Shown here: piece by piece, positions 44,082 to 49,935 of the stretch
How the letters are laid out: each line of letters opens with the position of its first letter
Numbering within the stretch: position 1 is the first letter of the stretch
Assembly (NCBI GenBank): GCA_902792115.1
Contig: CADAYJ010000043.1
Span: 1 to 49,935, forward strand
Source: an uncultured Ruminococcus sp.
GTDB lineage: Bacteria > Bacillota > Clostridia > Oscillospirales > Acutalibacteraceae
Reading direction: 5' to 3'
DNA length: 49,935 nucleotides
The notes under the pieces: generated by a model
Told to the model about the DNA's origin: nothing
Seen by the model: the letters and a program-made list of their open reading frames with translations, nothing else
Database searches by the model: none
Translations under genes and position numbers: made by a program

Positions 44082-44843
44082 TCATTTCTTCTTTGCAGCT
44101 CTCTGACGCAGCACCTCATAGGCGAGAACGCCTGCGGCAACCGACGCATTGAGAGAATTGATCCTGCCGAGCATCGGCAGAGACACGGCCGCGTCGCACT
44201 TCCTGCGGACGAGGGGGCTGACGCCCTTCCCTTCGTTGCCGATAACGACGGCAACAGGTCCCGTGAGGTCGGCGGACGTATACAGTCCTCCGTCCATATC
44301 TGCGGCGTACACCCATACGCCTCGTTTTTTCAAAAGCTCGATCGTATTCGGGATATTCACGACTCTTGCGACCTTCTCGTATTCGACCGCGCCTGCGGAC
44401 GCCTTACCTGCGGCGTACGTCAGCCCGGCGCTTCTTCTCTGCGAGATGATAACGCCGTGAGCGCCAACGCACTCTGCGGTACGGATCACCGCGCCGAGAT
44501 TATGAGGGTCCTCAAGCTCGTCGAGAATAATGATAAACGGATCCTCTCCGCGTTCCTCGGCCAGTGCGAGTATGTCCTCGACCGTAGAATACTCCTTGAC
44601 GGCCGCGACAGCCGCGATGCCCTGATGAGCAGCGCCGCCGCACATAAAGTCCAGCTTGCGCGGATTGACCTCCTTAATGACGACGCCCTGCTCCTTTGCT
44701 TTCGCGAGGATCACGGAAACCGTGCCGCCCTTTGAGCCGGAAGCGACGAGTATAGAATCGATCGCCCTGCCGCTTTTCACTGCCTCAAAGACCGGATTCC
44801 TTCCGAAAATGACGTCGCCCTGCTTCTTATTTTTCTCGTCCAT
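44082..44843 (-). CDS. rlmB: 23S rRNA (guanosine-2'-O)-methyltransferase RlmB (TrmH family)
   Basis: The start is the ATG at 44843 (MDEKNKKQGDVIFGRNPVFEA), giving 253 residues; the in-frame TTG two codons earlier is less likely. The N-terminal substrate-binding subdomain includes GRNPVFEAV. The SPOUT knot shows ILDELEDPHNLGAVIRTAE, VVIGNEGKGVSPLV and INSLNASVAAGVLAYE, the three SpoU motifs. It probably methylates a 23S rRNA guanosine; a tRNA target is an alternative within the family. The large pseudo-ATPase gene follows closely and may be cotranscribed. Confidence 0.93.
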   Translation of the reverse strand: MDEKNKKQGDVIFGRNPVFEAVKSGRAIDSILVASGSKGGTVSVILAKAKEQGVVIKEVNPRKLDFMCGGAAHQGIAAVAAVKEYSTVEDILALAEERGEDPFIIILDELEDPHNLGAVIRTAECVGAHGVIISQRRSAGLTYAAGKASAGAVEYEKVARVVNIPNTIELLKKRGVWVYAADMDGGLYTSADLTGPVAVVIGNEGKGVSPLVRRKCDAAVSLPMLGRINSLNASVAAGVLAYEVLRQRAAKKK

Positions 44844-44936
44844 AAACAAAATAACCCCATATTTGCGCGGCGTTTTCCGCCGCCGAAATCTTTACATAAT
44901 ACACCATAGTAATCTACATACGGTTAATTATACCAT

Positions 44937-44965
44937 AAAAATCTTAATAATAAAAGCAAATTGAA
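44937..44965 (-). promoter_or_regulatory. Promoter of the rlmB unit
   Basis: Minus-strand TATAAT (44937-44942) has a TGG extended -10, and a weak T-rich -35 about 17 bp upstream. A GGCGGC/GCCGCG-type hairpin lies in the ~85-nt leader. Confidence 0.6.
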
Positions 44966-45273
44966 AAATATGACAAAAGTTTCATCTCGGGTGATTCTGC
45001 TGTTATATTTTTGCAGTTTATTCGGCAAAATGATAAAAGCAATGTTATTTCTATTATAGAATTTTCATTGATTTATGCCGCAATTAACGATTTATGACCA
45101 TCATATTTCGAGTGAAAAATTATTTCAGAATCGCACCCAAAGCACCGTGCAGCTCATGAAAAACTCATAAATATCCGTCAGAGATATGCTTTTTATATTC
45201 TTTATTCCGCGCGCTCCGAACTTTATCATGCGCCTTGGAGCGGCGCGGGCAGCTTTACCTCGATCCGTCAGAA

Positions 45274-45405
45274 GGGACGCTTTCTGCCAAAGCGTCCCTC
45301 TTTCCCGGACAGTCCACCGGACTGTCCGGGAAATTCACCCTTGCAAAGGGCTTCCCGCGTTTGCCTCCGGCGGCCGGCTTTTTTGAAAAAAAGCCGGGCA
45401 AAAAA
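45274..45405 (+). repeat. Interspersed repeat family B: tandem hairpin element
   Basis: Three successive hairpins occur: GGGACGCTTT/AAAGCGTCCC (45274-45298), a 15-bp perfect stem TTTCCCGGACAGTCC with a 3-base loop (45301-45333), and GCCGGCTTTTTT with AAAAAGCCGGGC (about 45372-45400). The stretch AAATTCACCCTTGCAAAGGG and onward recurs, inverted, at 49851-49935. It lies in the ~820-bp gap 44844-45662, whose AT-rich left part (about 44970-45180) shows nothing else I can support. Confidence 0.75.
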
Positions 45406-45459
45406 CTTTTTGATGTGTGATTCGTGTCGCTGTAAAGCCAGGTGCGGAGGTCTTTGGTT

Positions 45460-45609
45460 GGTGATTGGGCGGTTGTGTGGTTATGGGTTGAAATTTTTGA
45501 TGGGTGATTGAGCGGTTATGTGGTTATGGGTAGAAGTTTTTGATGGGTAATCGGGCGGTTGTGTGGTTATGGGCGAAAGTCTTTGATAGGTAATTGAGCG
45601 GTTGTGTGG
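45460..45609. repeat. 43-bp tandem repeat, about 3.5 copies
   Basis: Units starting GGTGATTG or GGTAATTG occur at 45460, 45503, 45546 and 45589, exactly 43 bp apart. They share GGCGGTTGTGTGGTTATGGG-like sequence with a few substitutions; the fourth is partial. There is no open frame. It sits just downstream of the coaX terminator. Confidence 0.88.
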
Positions 45610-45612
45610 CAT

Positions 45613-45656
45613 AAAAAAAGCCCTCGAAGGGGAGCGCTTATCTCTCCTTCGGGGGC
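45613..45656 (-). terminator. Intrinsic terminator of coaX
   Basis: Minus-strand GCCCCCGAAGGAGAG pairs with CTCCCCTTCGAGGGC across a short loop, followed by T7 (A tract at 45613-45619). It begins 6 bp after the coaX stop. Confidence 0.9.
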
Positions 45657-45662
45657 AACGTA

Positions 45663-46430
45663 TTATTTCTGATTCTTTTTATAAATTATCATCAGGCCTT
45701 TCAGCAGAAGCTGATCGTCGATGATGATATCGCGCTTGCAGTGCGGTATGATCTTCGCGGCGAGTCCGCCCGTCGAAACAACGGTGCAGCGGCTGCCGAG
45801 AGACTCCTCAACGCGCTCTATCACTCCGTCAATCCCGGCTGCGGAGTAGTAGATTATTCCGCTTTTCATACATTCGACGGTGTTTGCGCCGATAACGCGC
45901 TTCGGCGGCTCGATACCGATCTTCGGGAGCTGAGACGTGCGCATCGTCAGCGAATCGAGCGAGACGCGAAGCCCCGGGATTATCATTCCGCCGAGGTAGT
46001 TTTTCTCCGCGTCGATAACGGAGACCGTCGTCGCCGTACCCATGTCGATTATTATGAGGGGCGCCTCGTAGAGGTTGACCGCCGCCACAGCGTCCGCCAC
46101 TCTGTCGGAGCCAAGCTGAACGGGGTTGTCAAGAAGGATGCGAAGACCCGTCTTGATCCCCGGGCCGACCGTCATTACGCGCGTATGCGTAAGCCGTTCG
46201 AGCGCGGACTTGACCGTTTCCGTTACGCTCGGCACGACGGACGATATAATACAACCGCTGATCGCGCCCACGTTCATGCTGTTCAGCTCCAGTATATTCT
46301 TGACGGCAATGACGTATTCGAGGTCGGTATACTGATGATTCGTCGAAAGACGCTCCACAAACAGCACCCTGTCGTCGTCAAAGCAGCCGAGCACAATATT
46401 GGAGTTACCGATATCTACCGCTAAGATCAT
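45663..46430 (-). CDS. coaX: Type III pantothenate kinase
   Basis: The 255-residue protein has the ASKHA-fold motifs of CoaX: AVDIGNSNIVLG at the N terminus, GSDRVADAVAA and IIDMGTATTVSVI, then GLRVSLDSLTMRTSQLP and STGGLA. It phosphorylates pantothenate, the first step of CoA synthesis, and as type III is not feedback-inhibited by CoA in characterised members. It lies 15 bp after an ECF S-component gene, so uptake and first phosphorylation are probably co-expressed. An AGGTGG site precedes the ATG. Confidence 0.95.
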   Translation of the reverse strand: MILAVDIGNSNIVLGCFDDDRVLFVERLSTNHQYTDLEYVIAVKNILELNSMNVGAISGCIISSVVPSVTETVKSALERLTHTRVMTVGPGIKTGLRILLDNPVQLGSDRVADAVAAVNLYEAPLIIIDMGTATTVSVIDAEKNYLGGMIIPGLRVSLDSLTMRTSQLPKIGIEPPKRVIGANTVECMKSGIIYYSAAGIDGVIERVEESLGSRCTVVSTGGLAAKIIPHCKRDIIIDDQLLLKGLMIIYKKNQK

Positions 46431-46445
46431 AATCCACCTGTCGTA

Positions 46446-47126
46446 TTACGCGGAAACTTCCGCAGTCTCTTCCTTTGTGCCCTTCGAGCCCTTCTTCTCC
46501 GGCATGATGCGGGGGAGCGCCTTGAGAAGAGCAAAGCCGATCGCGCTGACGAGGATCGCCGCAGCGATAGCCTCCGGGATTCCGGCAGCCGTGACCGTTC
46601 CCATAACGAGACCGAACACAGCCGACACAGCGACCTCCTTAGCCTCCGCATACTGCTGAGCGAAGAGGAAGTAGATGCTGCCCATAACGCAGACTGTATT
46701 TACCATTGATCCGAGGAAACCCGTGATCGCGAGCCCTGCCGGTGCAGGAACCTTGATCTTCTTGAGAAGGATCCAGATCCAGCCTGCCGCAACGCCGATC
46801 AGGATACGGCAGCCGACAGCGATCCAGATCGCCTTGACTGCGCCTGCCGCGCCCGTCGTGCTGAGAAACGGCGAAAACGCGAACGAAAGCAGCGTCGGCG
46901 TCATAGTATTGCTCACGATCGAGCAGACGCCGAATGTCGCGCCGAGTATCGCGCCGGCGAGGGGGCCGAGAAGAACCGCGCCGATGATGACGGGAATGTG
47001 TACCGTCGTCGCCTTGATTATCGGAAGCTGTATCATGCCGAGAGGCGTATTCGCCAAAAGCACGACGATAGCCGCCATAAGAGCGACGCTTACTGTCCAA
47101 CGGATGTCTTTTTTCTTGCTGTACAA
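46446..47126 (-). CDS. ECF transporter S component, probably pantothenate-specific
   Basis: A TTG at 47126 eight bases after AAGGAGG is the best start, giving 226 residues; the longer in-frame extension (Cys/Arg-rich) lies in the leader. Six hydrophobic helices and the segment TVHIPVIIGAVLLGPLAGAI, then GATFGVCSI, are typical of energy-coupling-factor substrate-binding subunits, which bind a vitamin and use a shared EcfA/A'/T module encoded elsewhere. Specificity for pantothenate (PanT-like) is inferred from the adjoining coaX. The C terminus is a charged tail. Confidence 0.88.
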   Translation of the reverse strand: MYSKKKDIRWTVSVALMAAIVVLLANTPLGMIQLPIIKATTVHIPVIIGAVLLGPLAGAILGATFGVCSIVSNTMTPTLLSFAFSPFLSTTGAAGAVKAIWIAVGCRILIGVAAGWIWILLKKIKVPAPAGLAITGFLGSMVNTVCVMGSIYFLFAQQYAEAKEVAVSAVFGLVMGTVTAAGIPEAIAAAILVSAIGFALLKALPRIMPEKKGSKGTKEETAEVSA

Positions 47127-47325
47127 AATATTTTCCTCCTTGTTATCGTTCCGGGTATCCCGGATACAACACATTTTTGCCGGCAAAGCGCGAGCTGCTT
47201 TTTTGGCGGAGCTTTCGCCGCATCACCTTGACCGCGTATGTCTGCCCGCTCGGGATCGCGCGTGGCGCATACACAAAGGCTGTCCGAAGCACCTGTACGC
47301 AGGAACGCTTCTCCGGTACGGGTTT

Positions 47326-47353
47326 ATTATACCACAAATCACGCGGAATGCAA
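47326..47353 (-). promoter_or_regulatory. Promoter of the ECF S component-coaX operon
   Basis: Minus-strand TTGCAT (47348-47353), a 16-bp spacer and TGG-TATAAT (-10 at 47326-47331). The predicted start near 47319 leaves a ~190-nt leader with several hairpins before the TTG. Confidence 0.78.
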
Positions 47354-47406
47354 GAGGAAGTTTTCGTTTGTGCCAAACATCGGTCACACGCCGCGCTTGT
47401 GCATTT

Positions 47407-48750
47407 TCAGTTTCCGGCTTTTGCGCCCGACAGCTTATCGAGCGTTTCCGAATTGCCGTCGGCAGCGCTTACTGAGACGTAATCCTCCGCGTTGACAGTG
47501 CTTCCGTGACCTTCGTCCTTATGATCTTTAAGAAGCAGCTTCAGGAAGATCGGGCAAAGGATAGACGTCATAATAATGAGCATGATCGTGGCGAACAGCG
47601 GATCAATGCCGACGAGCGCTCCGTTTTCAAAGTAAATGAGCCAGGCGGCTGTCGAGTAGACGGCGAGAGCTACCTCGCCGCGCGCGATCATACCGCAGCC
47701 GACGGCAAGCGACTCCTTGCCCTTAAAGCCCATGATGCGCGCAATTCCGCCGCAGCCGATGATCTTCGCCACGATACCGACCGTCACGAACACGAGCGCA
47801 AAGAGAATATCGTGGACGCGGAAATTGCTGAAATCCGCGCTGATTCCGATGAAAGCGAAGAAGATCGGCGAGAAGATCATATAACCGTTGACGAGCACCT
47901 TTTTATCGACAAATTTCGTGTCACTCAGTCCGCTGAGAACGACTCCTGCCATATACGCGCCGGTGATCGCCGCGATGCCGAAAAACGTCTCGGCGCAGTA
48001 TGCGTAAATGAAGCAGAGTGAAAGCGCGAATATGCCCGTTCTGCGCTTGTGGGGGTACTTCCCCTCGATCCACTTGAAGAGTATGCGCATCAATGCTCCG
48101 AGACCGATCGAGAAGGCGAAGAAGAGCGCCGCTTTAAGCAGCGTAAACGCGGGATTTCCGCCGCCCTTGAGCGAGGTGATAAGGCTGAGCACGATGATTC
48201 CCATAACGTCGTCAATGATAGCGGCGCTGAGGATTGTCGTACCGAGCTTTGTATTCAGCTTTCCAAGCTCGCGCAGCGTCTCGACCGTGATCCCGACGCT
48301 GGTCGCGGTAAGTATGCAGCCGACGAACAGCGCGTTCATCAGCTTATCGCCGTTGTGAAGGACTTCCGGAATACCGCCCATGAAGAGCGCGGCGGCGAGC
48401 GTGCCGAGCGCGAGCGGAACGATGACGCCGAGCAGCGCGATCATCGTTGAGGCAAAGCCGCTTGTTTTGAGGTCCTTCAGATCGGTCTCAAGCCCGCTGG
48501 AGAAGAGTATCAGGATAACTCCGATCTGCGAAAACGTCCGAAGCACGTCCATCTCGATCTCCGTAGGTGCGATGATGCCGTTGAAGCTGCCGGGAAGCTG
48601 CGAAAAAATTGCCGGACCTATGAGAAGTCCTGCGACGACCATGCCGACGACCTGCGGCAGACCGAGCTTCCGTGTACCCATACCGAGCAGCTTCGTGGCG
48701 AAAAGTATCACCGCGAGGTAATAAATAATCCTAGTAACTTCAAAATCCAT
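47407..48750 (-). CDS. CPA2 family cation:proton antiporter
   Basis: The 447-residue protein has about 12 membrane helices. The CPA2/KefB-like signatures are GLPQVVGMVVAGLLIGPAI in helix two, SSGLETDL, the antiporter core ILTATSVGITVETLRELG followed by AIIDDVMGIIVLS with a conserved DD-type motif, and GMIARGEVAL. It exchanges Na+ or K+ for protons at the cytoplasmic membrane. There is no TrkA-N regulatory domain; the tail is short and polar. Monocistronic, with its own promoter. Confidence 0.93.
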   Translation of the reverse strand: MDFEVTRIIYYLAVILFATKLLGMGTRKLGLPQVVGMVVAGLLIGPAIFSQLPGSFNGIIAPTEIEMDVLRTFSQIGVILILFSSGLETDLKDLKTSGFASTMIALLGVIVPLALGTLAAALFMGGIPEVLHNGDKLMNALFVGCILTATSVGITVETLRELGKLNTKLGTTILSAAIIDDVMGIIVLSLITSLKGGGNPAFTLLKAALFFAFSIGLGALMRILFKWIEGKYPHKRRTGIFALSLCFIYAYCAETFFGIAAITGAYMAGVVLSGLSDTKFVDKKVLVNGYMIFSPIFFAFIGISADFSNFRVHDILFALVFVTVGIVAKIIGCGGIARIMGFKGKESLAVGCGMIARGEVALAVYSTAAWLIYFENGALVGIDPLFATIMLIIMTSILCPIFLKLLLKDHKDEGHGSTVNAEDYVSVSAADGNSETLDKLSGAKAGN

Positions 48751-48798
48751 AATACAATATCTCTTTTCTTCGGGCTTCGCCCTCTTTTTGCAATAACA

Positions 48799-48827
48799 AT
48801 TATACTACTTGCTTTGACGTAAGTAAA
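48799..48827 (-). promoter_or_regulatory. Promoter of the antiporter gene
   Basis: Minus-strand TTTACT (48822-48827), a 17-bp spacer and TATAAT (48799-48804). A GGGC/GCCC hairpin sits in the short leader before the ATG. Confidence 0.7.
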
Positions 48828-48954
48828 TGTAAAAGAATGATGAAGAATCCTGAAAAATCGGGTAAATTTGTGGTATAACAGCGGCGGTTCCCCTTCAAGA
48901 ACGCCCGAATTGTGAACCTTAAATTAATTATTTCGAAAATTTGTTCTAAAAGCC

Positions 48955-48982
48955 TTGATTTTTTTCCGAAATATGGTAGAAT
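48955..48982 (+). promoter_or_regulatory. Promoter of the small-gene/sigma-like pair
   Basis: TTGATT (48955-48960), a 16-bp spacer and TGG-TAGAAT (48977-48982). The gap 48751-49085 otherwise holds only the divergent antiporter promoter and the leader hairpin below. Confidence 0.6.
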
Positions 48983-49023
48983 ATAATTAAAGGCAATCGA
49001 ACATATGTTTGCAAATTATTAAA

Positions 49024-49058
49024 GCCCGCCGCGCAGAGGATAACTTTACGCGGCGGGC
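49024..49058 (+). promoter_or_regulatory. Leader hairpin of the small-gene/sigma-like pair
   Basis: GCCCGCCGCG (49024-49033) pairs perfectly with CGCGGCGGGC (49049-49058) and leaves a 15-base loop. It lies in the predicted 5' leader, 27 bp before the ATG, and has no T run, so it is not a simple terminator. Confidence 0.6.
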
Positions 49059-49085
49059 GATCGACACAAGGGAGGAACGGAAGGA

Positions 49086-49352
49086 ATGGCCAAAGCAGAG
49101 GAACAGAAAATGACGTATCAGGACTATGAAAAAATGGCGGACGAATACCGCGCGCAGGCGGAGCTTCTCGGGAAGAAGCTCGAAACGCGGCGCAAAAGGC
49201 GCAGCTTCGCTTCTGCGGAGGAACGAAGCGAACACGAGACCGCCTTAAAGCTGTTGAACGAAATGAAGCTCGACTGCCGGGCAACCGAAACGAGGCTCAG
49301 GAACATTGCGGAATACATAAAGGAGGCTGATGATCACGAGGAGAGTCGTTAA
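49086..49352 (+). CDS. Small charged coiled-coil protein, unknown
   Basis: The 88-residue protein is mostly one or two amphipathic helices (about 8-45 and 46-82) rich in Lys, Glu and Arg. The context GGAGGAACGGAAGGA gives a good ribosome site. I do not recognise a family; the length and composition suit a small helical or DNA-associated protein. Its end overlaps the sigma-like gene by 23 bp, implying coupled expression. Confidence 0.65.
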   Translation: MAKAEEQKMTYQDYEKMADEYRAQAELLGKKLETRRKRRSFASAEERSEHETALKLLNEMKLDCRATETRLRNIAEYIKEADDHEESR

Positions 49353-49623
49353 GATCAGCGAAAGCATTGATTCGATAGATCCCGGCAGACTGCTCTGCGC
49401 CGGCAGCACAAACTACCGCGAACGCGAGGCGATGTCAAAAATTCTCAAACGCGCGCTTGACGTATCTCTCACCCAGCGCCAGCGCCTCTGCCTTACGATG
49501 TATTACAACGACGAAATGACGATGGGGCAGATCGCGCAGGAACTCGGCGTCACGGAATCGACCGTCTCGCGCCACATCAAGGCAGCGAGAAAAAGGCTGT
49601 TGATCGTGCGAAGACTGATGTAG
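49330..49623 (+). CDS. Sigma-70 region 4-like DNA-binding protein
   Basis: The 97-residue protein has a C-terminal helix-turn-helix (about 50-95): LTQRQRLCLTMYYNDEMTMG, then QIAQELGVTESTVSRHIKAARKRL, matching sigma-70 region 4. Region 2, needed for a complete sigma factor, is absent, so it could be a sigma-like activator or a phage/integrative-element-style regulator. It is translationally coupled to the preceding small gene. No mobile-element hallmark is seen within the window edge. Confidence 0.82.
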   Translation: MITRRVVKISESIDSIDPGRLLCAGSTNYREREAMSKILKRALDVSLTQRQRLCLTMYYNDEMTMGQIAQELGVTESTVSRHIKAARKRLLIVRRLM

Positions 49624-49735
49624 TAAGCAAAAAAGCCTATCTAAAAGTTTTTTCCGGCGGATGGTATCCGCAGACAGTTCCGGCGGCCAAGCGGCCGCAG
49701 GCAGTTCCGATGTTTGATTTTTCAGATAATAACAT

Positions 49736-49860
49736 TTTGCCGCGCTTGAAACAACGAACTATCGACCTTCTCGAAGCTGATTTACTAAAAGTTTTTTGCC
49801 GTGCCTGAAACAAAACACTTTCGACCTTCTCGAAGCCGATTATCTGAAAGTTTTTTGCCC
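49736..49860. repeat. 59-bp direct repeat, two copies
   Basis: TTTTGCCG...CGACCTTCTCGAAGC...AAAGTTTTTTGCC recurs with a 59-bp period: the CGACCTTCTCGAAGC core lies at 49763 and 49822. Upstream, 49660-49730 has short GCGGCC palindromes and CAGTTCCG repeats similar in style to 9392-9420. There is no gene from 49624 to the window end. Confidence 0.7.
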
Positions 49861-49935
49861 AGCTTTTTTACAAAAAAGCTGGCCGCCGGAGGCATAGACG
49901 CCAAGCCCTTTTAGGGGTGAATTTCAAAAACAGTC
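49851..49935 (-). repeat. Interspersed repeat family B, inverted copy at the right edge
   Basis: TTTTTTGCCCAGCTTTTTTA with its complementary partner AAAAAAGCTGG, then CCGCCGGAGGC and AGCCCTTTTAGGGGTGAATT, is the reverse complement of the right part of the element at 45330-45405, with substitutions that keep the hairpins. It runs off the window. Confidence 0.7.

Noticed and set aside
43009-44106. Long plus-strand open frame of 365 codons
   Set aside because: It is antisense to the acidic low-complexity region of the large gene. Its Ser/Leu/Phe-rich product is a composition artefact and it lacks a ribosome site.

Overview
The window looks like chromosomal DNA of a spore-forming-lineage Bacillota, most likely class Clostridia and close to Ruminococcaceae/Oscillospiraceae. 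The evidence is the gene content (an FtsE-FtsX-M23 hydrolase cluster, a PucR-type regulator, SpoVAD, a YkpA/YbiT-type ABC-F protein, YfmF/YmfH peptidases, type III pantothenate kinase beside an ECF S component, VanW), AGGAGG-type ribosome binding sites, several TTG and GTG starts, sigma-A promoters and a GC-rich coding style with AT-rich gaps. The genus is inference. No tRNA, rRNA, CRISPR array, transposase, integrase or phage gene was seen.

Region 1-9.3 kb is entirely on the minus strand: a TatD hydrolase, a small membrane protein, an S41-like protein that appears catalytically dead, a coiled-coil M23 hydrolase with ftsX and ftsE (septal peptidoglycan remodelling), a PucR-like regulator, a 51-residue membrane peptide, a DUF3783 protein and an EamA transporter. 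From 9.3 to 10.2 kb is a non-coding stretch with 73/74-bp tandem repeats, an AT-rich tract and nine same-strand DnaA-box-like 9-mers in 178 bp. It sits exactly where gene direction switches from leftward to rightward. I read it as a candidate replication origin (oriC) or DnaA-titration site that lacks the usual dnaA/dnaN/rpmH neighbours.

Region 10.2-27 kb: an 87-residue membrane protein, a large EAL/PAS/GGDEF/REC c-di-GMP protein with a late frameshift, a PAP2 phosphatase, a solitary SpoVAD, a helical-bundle protein, an ABC-F ATPase, and a two-gene operon of a zinc-ribbon GTPase and a 1062-residue partner resembling the GTPase-associated GAP1 proteins of bacterial conflict systems, then a VanW protein. 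Region 27.2-38.7 kb is rightward: an ABC exporter whose ATPase has lost several motif residues, DUF3592, then a housekeeping run (tmcAL, hflX, DUF951, prfA, a threonylcarbamoyl-AMP synthase, coaE, a lytic transglycosylase) and the yfmF-ymfH pair.

Region 38.8-48.8 kb is leftward: rpe, a ~1469-residue protein joining a huge acidic disordered region to a P-type-ATPase-like membrane core without the catalytic motifs, rlmB, coaX with an ECF S component (pantothenate uptake plus CoA synthesis), and a CPA2 antiporter. The right end has a small coiled-coil gene overlapping a sigma-region-4-like gene, then hairpin and tandem repeats. Two interspersed repeat families recur in the window. One copy has become the C-terminal coding end of the S41-like gene.

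The strongest leads are the orphan DnaA-box array, the GTPase/GAP1-like operon, the P-type ATPase pseudoenzyme, the dead S41 protein with a repeat-derived tail, and the degenerate ABC ATPase.
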